A stretch of DNA of 64,000 nt, taken from an uncultured Acetatifactor sp. (GTDB taxonomy: Bacteria > Bacillota > Clostridia > Lachnospirales > Lachnospiraceae). Made by a program: the position numbers and the translations under genes. The stretch's first letter is position 1; every line of letters begins with the position of its first letter. Of this stretch, positions 38,406 through 47,593 are shown piece after piece. The stretch covers positions 1 through 64,000 of the forward strand of contig CANQNT010000016.1 of assembly GCA_947625255.1 (NCBI GenBank). The letters run 5' to 3'. Under the pieces are notes generated by a model. It worked only from the letters and a program-made list of their open reading frames with translations, searched no databases and was not told the origin of the DNA.

Positions 38406-38634
38406 TATGCAACTCCTCCTTTTTCGCAAACAACTTTACTTTTAAGTTTCTCCATTACAAAAACCACACAATCAGCCAATCATTCTCCATTTTTCACACA
38501 ACTCTCATAAGCATCCCTCCTTTTACAGCAATCGAACGAATTTATTGTACCAAAAATAATACATATAAGTACACGCACCGCCTCTCCCTTGATACATACT
38601 GCTCCGGCAGCCGCGTAACCTCCCTTTCATCACT

Positions 38635-40155
38635 TCACGGATTCTGCTCCGAAAGATAAAGCGCAACCCTTTTATCAATACTTTTCACTACTTCGTCCAA
38701 ATCCTTGCCGGATTCAAAGTAAGCGGCAGCGTCATCTAAAACGATGTCCAACAACTTGTCCGAATGGAAAGGAATGACAGACAGATGTTCCATAAAATCC
38801 TGATACTCTTCAAGATAGAAATCCTTTTTCCCATCCCAGGGCAGGACGACCGCTCCTCGATTGCCTCCCTCTACCCAAAAATACTTTCCTGCATACTCAT
38901 TATAGACCACCTTGGCTTCCACCACGTCACGGCGAACGCTGGTCCCGCTGCTCAGCTGAATCGTCTGCTGGTTTTCCAGGCTGTAAAGGTATTGGAGAAG
39001 CTCCGCAATCCCAGGCTTGTTCTGGGCGGCCTGATTCACCGCGATCATCCCCAGAGGATTCAAATATCCGCTGACAGTCTCACCGGATTCCGATGGGAGT
39101 CCCATGAAGCGCAGTTCTTCCCCCAGACCATTTTGCACGTAATTGCCGTACATATTGATGCCCATCATCATGACATATGCTCCAAGAAAATCTCCTTTGT
39201 AAACAACGTCGGCAGCCGTTTCATACATACTGTCGCCTCTTTTCCAGGAGACAGAACCGTTTACCTTTTCCTTGACCAGGGAAAGAATCTCTCTGAATTC
39301 CGGAGAATCAAAATGACTCTCCCCATCGGTCACAAAGGAAGAGTTCTCCAGATCGCTTAACAAATAAAATAGATTTTTCCTCCAATCACCTATTCCGTCA
39401 AATGCGTCAACGAACAGCCCCTTGAAATCGGCGCCCTCCTTGAACAAGGATACCACGTCCGCAGCGGACCAGGAACCGTCTCCATATACGTCGCTTCTTA
39501 CCAACATGGTATCGCATACAAATGTGGTAGGCAGTCCCATCAGCTTTCCGCCGTAGGTTCCCACCTCCAGAGCCGCTGGATACACCTGCTCCAGTATGTC
39601 TTCCGTAAGAAGAGAACCCAGCTCCGCCAATGCGCCGTTTTTCTGCAGATTATCCATATCCGTACTGGACATACACAGAATATCCGGCCCTCCTCCATTC
39701 ATCACTTCTGCCAGGACCGCATCCCTATTCTCATAGAGATTCTCATAGCTGACGACGTACTGCGGATTGGCCTTGTCGAAATCCACCGCCATCCGCATTA
39801 CATAGGTGTCCTGTCTGTCGAGAAAGACAACGGAAATCTCAGTAACGTTCTCCGGTGCTTCACTTCCCGGTGTTTCACTTCCCGGTGCTTCACTTCCCGG
39901 TGCTTCCTCTTCCTGCGGCTCCGATTCCTGAGAAGATATCGTCTCAGGCTCCTGCCTCGGAGAGGTCTGTTCCTGCCTCGAAGAGGTCTGTTCCTGGGAT
40001 ACAAATTCTTGTCCAACGGTATCCGAACTCTGTTCTCCAACCAGCCCCTGGTTTCCACCCGTATCCGATCCCCCGTCCGCACACGATACCAGAATAGCCA
40101 TTATACAGAGACAACATATTCCTATATTTATTTTTGCCGCGAAACGCTTTTTCAT
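38635..40155 (-). CDS. Extracellular solute-binding lipoprotein (divergent fourth paralog)
   Basis: Lipobox AILVSCADG; SBP-like ISVVFLDRQDTYVMRMAVDFDKANPQYVVSYENLYENRDAVLAEVMNGGGPDILCMSS; C-terminal LLDIVLDDAAAYFESGKDLDEVVKSIDKRVALYLSEQ parallels IIDIILEEMGSYLSGDKTLDEVLPLIQNRAQILVNEGL of the tandem genes. Confidence 0.8.
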   Translation of the reverse strand: MKKRFAAKINIGICCLCIMAILVSCADGGSDTGGNQGLVGEQSSDTVGQEFVSQEQTSSRQEQTSPRQEPETISSQESEPQEEEAPGSEAPGSETPGSEAPENVTEISVVFLDRQDTYVMRMAVDFDKANPQYVVSYENLYENRDAVLAEVMNGGGPDILCMSSTDMDNLQKNGALAELGSLLTEDILEQVYPAALEVGTYGGKLMGLPTTFVCDTMLVRSDVYGDGSWSAADVVSLFKEGADFKGLFVDAFDGIGDWRKNLFYLLSDLENSSFVTDGESHFDSPEFREILSLVKEKVNGSVSWKRGDSMYETAADVVYKGDFLGAYVMMMGINMYGNYVQNGLGEELRFMGLPSESGETVSGYLNPLGMIAVNQAAQNKPGIAELLQYLYSLENQQTIQLSSGTSVRRDVVEAKVVYNEYAGKYFWVEGGNRGAVVLPWDGKKDFYLEEYQDFMEHLSVIPFHSDKLLDIVLDDAAAYFESGKDLDEVVKSIDKRVALYLSEQNP

Positions 40156-40235
40156 AAATCCTCCTATAATTCTACTCTGCGTGTACCTCTGTTCCTCTAC
40201 CTATAGAATATCATTACCATACACTCTACGTCAAT

Positions 40236-40270
40236 ATATTATTTTAAAAATAATATTGAAAAACAATATT
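40236..40270. promoter_or_regulatory. AT-rich dyads in the divergent promoter upstream of padR-like gene
   Basis: ATATTATTTT-a-AAAATAATAT (40236-40256) overlapping AATATTG-aaaaa-CAATATT (40252-40270). Confidence 0.5.
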
Positions 40271-40307
40271 CCCCATGATAAAATGTAAAAACGAAAGGAA
40301 GATGGGC

Positions 40308-40706
40308 ATGAGATGGGAAAAAGAAATTTGTGAAAACGTCCGCAGCGGTATTGTAGAACTGTTAATTCTTCGTCTGCTTTGCGAGGGTGATATGTATGGA
40401 TATGGGATTCGGAATACCTTGGCGGAGCGAACCCTGTATGCCTTTGACCTAAAGGAGGCGGCGTTGTACGGTCCGCTGTACAGAATGTCGTCACGGGGTC
40501 TGATTTCTTCCCGCAAGGAACTCGTGGGAGAGAAGCGTTTCCGAGTCTATTATCACATCGAGGAGGAAGGCCGGAGATACCTTGAATATGGGGAAGAGCA
40601 GCTTCGATATGTATTTTCCGGCATTATGGGACTATTGGATTGGAAAGGGGGGCAGCATGAGCTGCAGCAAGAGAATCATTCATCTATACTTAAGGGAGAT
40701 CAGTAA
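40308..40706 (+). CDS. PadR-family transcriptional regulator
   Basis: MRWEKEICENVRSGIVELLILRLLCEGDMYGYGIRNTLAERT...LKEAALYGPLYRMSSRGLISS. Confidence 0.88.
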   Translation: MRWEKEICENVRSGIVELLILRLLCEGDMYGYGIRNTLAERTLYAFDLKEAALYGPLYRMSSRGLISSRKELVGEKRFRVYYHIEEEGRRYLEYGEEQLRYVFSGIMGLLDWKGGQHELQQENHSSILKGDQ

Positions 40707-41022
40707 GGAAATCACCTGTCCGCGATCGGCGAAAAATTTTTTTCTGGAAGAATTGAAGAACCGTATCGAAGAATTTCAAGCAGAAGAGCCAAATCTGAGA
40801 AAGGAATTGCTTTATGATAAGTTCGGTTCGCCGCGCGAAGTTGCCGAAAGCTTTTTGAATCAGAACGACCTCAACAAAAAGCTCCTTTATTCCAAAAAGA
40901 AGCTTTTTGTATATCAATTTATTGCGTTCTCCTTATCCGTCATGCTCGTGCTGATCATTGCGTTATTTATCTATACAGTTTACCAGTCAAGACAGGTTAT
41001 TACTGTGACTAACCCGTTTTAA
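40657..41022 (+). CDS. HAAS/DUF1700-like signalling membrane protein
   Basis: MSCSKRIIHLYLREISKEITCPRSAKNFFLEELKNRIEEF...KFGSPREVAESFL plus C-terminal TM; overlaps padR-like gene. Confidence 0.65.
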   Translation: MSCSKRIIHLYLREISKEITCPRSAKNFFLEELKNRIEEFQAEEPNLRKELLYDKFGSPREVAESFLNQNDLNKKLLYSKKKLFVYQFIAFSLSVMLVLIIALFIYTVYQSRQVITVTNPF

Positions 41023-41049
41023 CTTTAATAAAAAAAGAATTGAAAGATC

Positions 41050-41450
41050 ATGCAAAAAATCTTATTATCGATTATGACACTCTCCGTTTTGTTTTTTTCT
41101 GCACGACATCCGTTTATGCGGCCGACAAAGCACCTTCCGAAACCATTATTGATCTGGAGGACGGCAGTCGCCTCATTATCTCCGCCGTATACGAAAGCGA
41201 AAATGATTCTTCCGCAAAAGCAGCGACGAATACAGTTACCAAATCCCGGGAAGTCTACCGTGAAGACCCTGCTGGTAATTTAGAATGGAAATACACTCTC
41301 ACGGCTACCTTTTCCAACGGTTCCGCCTCCAAATCAGGAAATGCCGCTTATGGGAAAGGGCATTATACCAAAAAGGCACTATCTATCGAGATAAAAAATA
41401 TAGATGTGGACATCAGTCTTACCTGCGATGTCTACGGCAATGTGACCTAA
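41050..41450 (+). pseudogene. Secreted protein of unknown function with frameshift in a poly-T tract
   Basis: Signal peptide start MQKILLSIMTLSVLFF in frame of 41050; remainder CTTSVYAADKAPSETIIDLEDG... in frame of 41040; the frames join if the T7 tract were T8. Confidence 0.6.
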
Positions 41451-41533
41451 AGCAAGTTATCCGCCGCGAAATAACGGCACAGAAAAGTCATTCGTAAATA
41501 AGACTTTAAATATAACAATCAAGAGGTATCAAA

Positions 41534-42469
41534 ATGAGCAGGAAAAAAGTGGTCGTGTCCCTGGGGCATGAAGCGTTGGGCTATACCACGACGCAGCAGC
41601 AGGACGCGGTAAAGGTAACCGCCAGGGCACTGGCGGATTTGATCGAGGAGGACTATCAGCTTACGATCACGCACAGCAATGGTCCTCAGGTAAGCATGAT
41701 TCATAAGGCGATGAGCGAGCTGCGGAGGGTTTACACGGATTACACGCCGGCGCCCATGTGTGTGTGTTCCGCCATGAGCCAGGGCTATGTGGGTTTCGAC
41801 ATCCAGAACTCCCTGCGGGCGGAGCTGCTGGGCCGGGGAATCTCCAAGACGGTCAGCACGATTCTGACGCAGGTGACGGTGGATCCTTACGACGAGGCCT
41901 TTTACGAACCCACCAAGATCATCGGACGCTTCATGTCCAGGGAGGACGCGGAAGCGGAGCAGAAAAAAGGAAATTATGTAAAGGAGTATCCGGACCATCG
42001 TTTCCGCCGCATTATCGCCGCGCCCAAGCCCATTGACATCGTGGAGATCGAAGCGATCCGGGCCTTGGTAAACGCGGATCAGGTGGTAATCGCCTGTGGA
42101 GGCGGCGGCATCCCCGTGATCGAGCAGCAGCACGCCCTTAAGGGAGCATCCGCCGTGATTGAAAAGGATGCCATCGCCGGCAAGCTGGCCGCGGATCTGG
42201 CAACGGAAGAGCTGATCATTTTGACCGGCGAGGATTCCGTGTACCGTGATTATGGCAAGGAAAACCAGAAAGCCATTTCCGCCATGACCACAGCCCAGGC
42301 CAGGGAGCTGATCGCGGAAGAACAATTCGAGGCCGGAACCATGCTTCCCAAAATTGAAGCCGCCATCGGCTATCTGGAAAAGGTTCCCTCCGGCAAGGTG
42401 CTGATCACCTCCTTAAAAACAGTGAAAGCCGCCATCGCCGGTAAGGCCGGAACGGTGATCACCGTGTAA
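41534..42469 (+). CDS. arcC: Carbamate kinase
   Basis: VVSLGHEALGYTT, SNGPQVSMIHKAM, VIACGGGGIPVIEQQ, AVIEKDAIAGKLAADL, GKAGTVIT. Confidence 0.95.
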   Translation: MSRKKVVVSLGHEALGYTTTQQQDAVKVTARALADLIEEDYQLTITHSNGPQVSMIHKAMSELRRVYTDYTPAPMCVCSAMSQGYVGFDIQNSLRAELLGRGISKTVSTILTQVTVDPYDEAFYEPTKIIGRFMSREDAEAEQKKGNYVKEYPDHRFRRIIAAPKPIDIVEIEAIRALVNADQVVIACGGGGIPVIEQQHALKGASAVIEKDAIAGKLAADLATEELIILTGEDSVYRDYGKENQKAISAMTTAQARELIAEEQFEAGTMLPKIEAAIGYLEKVPSGKVLITSLKTVKAAIAGKAGTVITV

Positions 42470-42499
42470 AAGTATCCTCCCCCAAATAGGACTTCACTG

Positions 42500-42800
42500 A
42501 CTCCATTGCAGCTACGTAGGTAGTAGCTGCCAAAGATTCACTATCAAAACTTTTGGTACCTCCTATTCTTTGTAGGCTACTTCCGGGGCATCGGCATGGT
42601 GATGATTCCTTTTTGCGGTACCTCGCTTCATCTCTTTCTGCGCGTGATCTTGTCATGGAGTATGATTGGCGGATTGGGCCTGTCCGTGGTTGCCCTTGCC
42701 ACAGGCGCCGGGTGGGTGCTGGTCGTCCTTTATTATCTGCTCATCACTTTTGCCGTCAATCACACCACAGGATTGTCACTTTGGAAACATACAAAAACAC
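42500..42800 (+). pseudogene. MATE-type transporter C-terminal remnant
   Basis: Open frame reads PKIHYQNFWYLLFFVGYFRGIGMVMIPFCGTSLHLFLRVILSWSMIGGLGLSVVALATGAGWVLVVLYYLLITFAV; no N-terminal part upstream. Confidence 0.5.
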
Positions 42801-42839
42801 TCCCATTCGGGCGGACTTTTACGTCCGCCCGAATGGGAG
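42800..42839. terminator. Long perfect hairpin, terminator of S1-domain gene
   Basis: CTCCCATTCGGGCGGAC ttttac GTCCGCCCGAATGGGAG 17-bp arms; gtgttttt on the minus strand. Confidence 0.75.
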
Positions 42840-42860
42840 CGCTGAAAAAATATCCTGTCT

Positions 42861-43853
42861 TTATTTCAAATCCAGCTTCAGATTTGCGAACAGGCTGCCC
42901 AGGCTGGTAGTGGCGTTTCCATCAGACTCATAGTGGAATTCTTCAATCTTGTCCGTTTCCGCCTCCATGTCCTCTTCCAGGGCTTTCATACTCAGGGAAA
43001 TCTTGCCATTATTGGTATTGAGTACCTTGGCCTTGACCTTGTCGCCAATCGTCAATACCTCGGAGGGTTTCCTGATCCGCTTGCGGCTGATCTGGGAAAT
43101 ATGCACCAGGCCGCTTAAGCCATCGCCCAGATTCACAAATGCTCCATAGGGAGTCAGGCTTTCCACCGTACCCTCCAGAACGCTGCCCGGAATGACCATG
43201 GCCACCTTACGTTCATGCTCCAGAACCGCTTCCTCTTTCAAAATCACCTTGGCGGACATCACCAGCTTCGACCTTTCGCGGTCCACCGCGATCACACGCA
43301 CCTTAAGCCTGCGTCCCAGCCATGGATTCACGTCCTCCACATAGTTCAGGGACAGCTGAGAGGCCGGAATGAAGCCACGGATATCCTCCACATAGGCAAT
43401 CGCGCCGCTATTGGTCACACCGCTTATTTTTACGTCCAGATCCGTATTTTCTTCCATATACTTTTCCAACTTGGCCCAGGCCAACACTTGATTGGCCTCC
43501 TTTTTGGACAATTGGATGTTGCCCTGCCCGTCGTCCAAACGAACCACCGTCGCTTCCACGGTATCTCCAATCCGCACGTCCTGCAGGATGGAAAAACCGG
43601 GGGCATCGCTCATGTCCTCCGCCTTAATTACCCCTTGGGTATAATAGTGCAGATCCAGAATGACACCTTCCTCGCTGACATCAATAACGGTACCGGTAAG
43701 GATGTCACCCTCGGAAATCTTCCGGAAAGAGGCCTCCAACTCCCTGGAATAATCCGCCATGGTCTCCATGGACGTTTCCGCCTCAACCGCGGACGCGGCC
43801 TCCGCTGCCGCTTCCTGTTCAACAGTTTCCACTTCTTTTTTTACTTCTTCCAT
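42861..43853 (-). CDS. S1 RNA-binding domain protein (ribosomal protein S1-like)
   Basis: Several S1-like repeats (EGDILTGTVIDVSEEGVILDL..., VLEGTVESLTPYGAFVNLGDGLSGLVHISQIS). Confidence 0.9.
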   Translation of the reverse strand: MEEVKKEVETVEQEAAAEAASAVEAETSMETMADYSRELEASFRKISEGDILTGTVIDVSEEGVILDLHYYTQGVIKAEDMSDAPGFSILQDVRIGDTVEATVVRLDDGQGNIQLSKKEANQVLAWAKLEKYMEENTDLDVKISGVTNSGAIAYVEDIRGFIPASQLSLNYVEDVNPWLGRRLKVRVIAVDRERSKLVMSAKVILKEEAVLEHERKVAMVIPGSVLEGTVESLTPYGAFVNLGDGLSGLVHISQISRKRIRKPSEVLTIGDKVKAKVLNTNNGKISLSMKALEEDMEAETDKIEEFHYESDGNATTSLGSLFANLKLDLK

Positions 43854-43910
43854 CTGTAAACCCTCCAAATCTACTATCCTGCTTTCTATCATAATAGCCA
43901 AATCTTAAAG

Positions 43911-45290
43911 CTATAAAGCTTTCTTTTTCCAACGTCCCATGAAGAAAAACACCGCCGTAATACAAGCGCCCAGGATCCAGGAAATCAGCAGGGACACGAA
44001 AATACAAGAGCTGCTTCCTCCGGGCAGCTCCGGCGATCTGGTAAAATAGGCGATTCCATAAGCCAAAGGCACGCGGATGACAACCGTGGTGACCATGGAA
44101 ATCCACATGGGAGTCACTGTATCTCCCGCTCCCCGCATCACGCCGGACAGGCACTGGGTGACCTCCATGGCAATATAGCCTACCGCCAGTATCTTCATCA
44201 TATGAAAGCTCAGCTCCACCAGTTCCGCCGTATCCGTGAAAATCTCCATTAAATATCGCCCGAACAGCAAAATCAATATCGTGATCACGGTAGAAGTCGC
44301 CACCGCCACGGCGGTTCCTTCCTTGGTGCCCTGCATCACGCGATCCATCCGCCTGGCCCCCACGTTCTGCCCGGCATAGGTAGTCATGGCAGTGCCAAAG
44401 GAAAAGGCAGGCATCATGGCAAAACCATCCACACGCATGACGATGACATTGGCCGCAATAAACTGCTCACCGAAGCTGTTGGTCAAAGACTGGACCACAA
44501 TCATGGACAAAGAAAAAATGGCCTGCGTCACCCCCGAAGGCAGACCCAGCCGCAACAGATTGAGCGTGTAGGTCCTTTCGGGAATCAGATACTTTTTTCC
44601 CATGTCAAAAACATCTTTCATTTTGCGCAGCTTTAAGAAAGCCATAAACGCTGAAATCCACTGGGCGATCACGGTCGCCAGCGCCACGCCCGCCACGCCC
44701 ATCTGAAAGCCTACCACGAACAATAAATCCAGCACGATATTGATCCCCGTGGCAATCAGCAAATAAACCAGGGCGGATACCGAATCCCCAAGTCCCCTCA
44801 AAATTCCGCTTAAAATATTGTAAAAGGCCATCCCGGCAAAACCGGTGAACAATATCATCAGGTAAGAATTGCACCAGCCGATAATGCTGTCCGGCGTGTT
44901 CAGCAGACGCAGCAGAGGCATTACCACAAAAGGCGCCAAAACCATCACCAGAATGGTGGCGAACACGGTCAGTACCAGACAGCAGCCGATGGTCTTGGAC
45001 AACTCCTCCCGCTGCTTCGCGCCATAATATTGGGACACCATGATGCCCGCTCCCACGGAAATTCCCACAAACAGCACCAACAGCAGATTGAGGATCGGTC
45101 CCGCGTTTCCCACCGCGGCCAGCGCATTGTCCCCCACATATTTACCCACCACGATACTATCCACCGTGTTATACAGCTGCTGCGCGATATTGCCGATCAG
45201 CATGGGAATCGCGAAAGCGATAATCTGCTTCACCGGCCTCCCCTGCGTCATATCGATAGGCGCAAACAGCCTTTTCATTTGCTCCAGCAT
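43911..45290 (-). CDS. MATE family efflux transporter
   Basis: FAIPMLIGNIAQQLYNTVDSIVVGKYVGDNALAAVG; two ~6-TM halves (YNILSGILRGLGD; QCLSGVMRGAGDTV). Confidence 0.93.
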   Translation of the reverse strand: MLEQMKRLFAPIDMTQGRPVKQIIAFAIPMLIGNIAQQLYNTVDSIVVGKYVGDNALAAVGNAGPILNLLLVLFVGISVGAGIMVSQYYGAKQREELSKTIGCCLVLTVFATILVMVLAPFVVMPLLRLLNTPDSIIGWCNSYLMILFTGFAGMAFYNILSGILRGLGDSVSALVYLLIATGINIVLDLLFVVGFQMGVAGVALATVIAQWISAFMAFLKLRKMKDVFDMGKKYLIPERTYTLNLLRLGLPSGVTQAIFSLSMIVVQSLTNSFGEQFIAANVIVMRVDGFAMMPAFSFGTAMTTYAGQNVGARRMDRVMQGTKEGTAVAVATSTVITILILLFGRYLMEIFTDTAELVELSFHMMKILAVGYIAMEVTQCLSGVMRGAGDTVTPMWISMVTTVVIRVPLAYGIAYFTRSPELPGGSSSCIFVSLLISWILGACITAVFFFMGRWKKKAL

Positions 45291-45498
45291 AAAAATATCT
45301 TCACTCCTCTATCCATGATTTTTCCCCAATACATTATACTTTCTGCCGCAGACGCCAATAGAAATCTCACCTCGTCGCAGCGAAACGCCGCAACAACAGA
45401 ACAATTCGTCCGCCACATAACCGACAATCTGAAACAAGCATCCGGAAACCCATTGGTTGATTTGTCTTGCTCCTAGCGGTTCCCTCTTTCAAAACCTC

Positions 45499-45514
45499 TG
45501 TAATCATGATTACA
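45499..45514. promoter_or_regulatory. Perfect 16-bp palindrome, candidate operator
   Basis: TGTAATCATGATTACA between the PMI-ROK gene stop (45566) and MATE gene start (45290), both minus strand. Confidence 0.4.
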
Positions 45515-45565
45515 CTTATATAGCGCCTCAAAACCAGATTGGATAGGCTTTTGGGATAACTTTTT

Positions 45566-47470
45566 TTATACCAGATTCGCCGCGCCGATCATACCGGCAT
45601 TGTTGCCCAGGGTCGCTTCCGCCACTTCCGGAATCTGTCCCTTTTCACGGCCATAGCACTCTTCCTGAAGTCTCTGATTGATAGGGTCGAACAAATAAGC
45701 TCCCTGTCTGGAGACACCCCCGCCCACCAGAATCTTCTTAGGACGGAAAATGTTCACCAGATTGATGATCCCGGTCCCCAGCTTCTTGCGGTAATTTTCC
45801 ACCAGTGCCGTACAAACCGGATCTCCCTCCTTGGCCGCTTCGAAAATCAGTTCCACTCGGGGCTGCTCCAGATCGCCGCCGCATTTCTTCCAAAGCAAGG
45901 TCTCCGGATGCTCTTTCATGGCGCGCACGCCGTCCCTCCAGAGCGCCGTGGCGGAAGCATAAGCCTCTAAACAGCCCTTGCGGCCGCAGGTGCAGGGTTC
46001 TCCGTCCTCCACGATCACCATGTGACCGATCTCACAGCCGCCCACCATTTTCCCGGTAAAAATCCTGCCATCCAAAATCACGCCGCCTCCAACTCCGGTG
46101 CCGAGAGTCAACATGATCACGTCTTTCTCGCCCTTGGCGGCTCCTGCCACCGCTTCTCCAAGGGCGGCACAATCCGCGTCATTCGCCACATAGACCGGAA
46201 CGGGCAAATATTTCCCCAGCTCAGAAGCCAAAGGAACATTTTCCCAACGAATATTGTTGGAATAGATGACCACGCCGTTCTCACGGTCGATGGTGCCGGG
46301 CATACCGACTCCCGCGCCCACACATCTGACGATCGGAATCCCTTGCTCCTGGAGCAGCGCAACGCTGCCCTCTCCGATATCCTTGATCATGTTCTTCCAG
46401 TCGCGTTCCGCTCCCGTGGGAATGGAGGTCTGGGCAATGAGATTCTGCTCCGCGTCCACCAGACCGATCTTCACCGCGGTTCCGCCCACGTCGATCCCCA
46501 CACGCACCGGATCCTCCTGGGGGCCAATGGTGGTCACCAGCGCCTCGCAGCAGCCGCGCACTTCATATTCCCCGCTGCCAGCCGTTAAGAAGAAGCTGTC
46601 TCCTTTGCGGTAGGCGAAGGTTTCCCTGCCACAGTGAAGCAGACCGCTTCCCTCCAGGAAAAGGATGCTGACAAAGGAATCCGTTCCCGCAAAGCCCTTT
46701 TGAGACTTCGTCCCATCTCCGTCCAAAGATAATTTATCCACGACGAAATAATCACAGCTGGCCACATGAGGACCGCTATTCTCCCGCTTTACCACCGGCC
46801 CGCGATTGGTCACGTCCAGGGCCTTGGCCACATGAAGCTCACGCCTCTTGCCGTCCTTGCCTACACGGCCATAATCATATACCCGATATGTCACGTTGGA
46901 ATTCTGCTGAATCTCCGCGATCACGATGTCCTTGCCAATGGCGTGGATGGTTCCCGCCTCGATAAAGAACACATCTCCCTTGTGGACGGGCACCGCGTTC
47001 AAAACCTCCAGCAGCGTGTCCTCCGCGATCCTGCGCTCAAATTCCTCCAGGCTGATCTCCTTTTGGAACCCATAATAAAGAAAAGCGCCTTCTTTGCAGT
47101 CACAAATGACCCACATCTCCGTCTTGCCGTACTGTCCCTCATTTTTCAGGGCATACTGATTGTCGGGGTGTACCTGAATCGACAGATTGTCCCTGGCGTC
47201 AATGAGCTTGATCATAATCGGGAAATCCCGGAACCTCCTGCAGTTCTCGCCCAAGACTCCTTTTCCCTCCGCAGCAATATATTCCGCCAAAGTCTTGCCC
47301 GCGTATGGTCCGTTCTGAATTCTGGACGGGCCGTCCGGATGGCAGGACAGTTCCCAGCTTTCCGCCAGGACATCGCCATCATACTGCTTATGATATTCTT
47401 CCACCAGACGATGACCTCCCCAGATATAATCCTTAAAACTGGGGACCAATTGTAAAATTCCCATGACCAC
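45566..47470 (-). CDS. Fused class I mannose-6-phosphate isomerase and ROK-family sugar kinase
   Basis: N-term PMI (FKDYIWGGHRL, VQVHPDN-type IQVHPDNQYA, GDVFFIEAGTIHAIG) then ROK (RVGIDVGGTAVKIGLVD, NDADCAALGEAVAGAAKG, LGTGVGGGVILDGRIFTG, CTCGRKGCLEAYAS) in one continuous frame. Confidence 0.93.
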   Translation of the reverse strand: MVMGILQLVPSFKDYIWGGHRLVEEYHKQYDGDVLAESWELSCHPDGPSRIQNGPYAGKTLAEYIAAEGKGVLGENCRRFRDFPIMIKLIDARDNLSIQVHPDNQYALKNEGQYGKTEMWVICDCKEGAFLYYGFQKEISLEEFERRIAEDTLLEVLNAVPVHKGDVFFIEAGTIHAIGKDIVIAEIQQNSNVTYRVYDYGRVGKDGKRRELHVAKALDVTNRGPVVKRENSGPHVASCDYFVVDKLSLDGDGTKSQKGFAGTDSFVSILFLEGSGLLHCGRETFAYRKGDSFFLTAGSGEYEVRGCCEALVTTIGPQEDPVRVGIDVGGTAVKIGLVDAEQNLIAQTSIPTGAERDWKNMIKDIGEGSVALLQEQGIPIVRCVGAGVGMPGTIDRENGVVIYSNNIRWENVPLASELGKYLPVPVYVANDADCAALGEAVAGAAKGEKDVIMLTLGTGVGGGVILDGRIFTGKMVGGCEIGHMVIVEDGEPCTCGRKGCLEAYASATALWRDGVRAMKEHPETLLWKKCGGDLEQPRVELIFEAAKEGDPVCTALVENYRKKLGTGIINLVNIFRPKKILVGGGVSRQGAYLFDPINQRLQEECYGREKGQIPEVAEATLGNNAGMIGAANLV

Positions 47471-47593
47471 TCCTCCTTTTCGATACTCTCACTACTTCCA
47501 TATTACAATAGGTTTCCTAAATCTTCAAGCTTTTTCCGCCCTTTCCGAACCGGCATTCCAGACACAGCTTTCCAGACACCAACCACCGCCCAT

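Noticed and set aside
42500-42530. GCAGCTAC-gtaggta-GTAGCTGC as a tRNA arm or recombination site
   Set aside because: No cloverleaf, no CCA-type end and no partner site found by eye; kept only as a hairpin near the MATE remnant.
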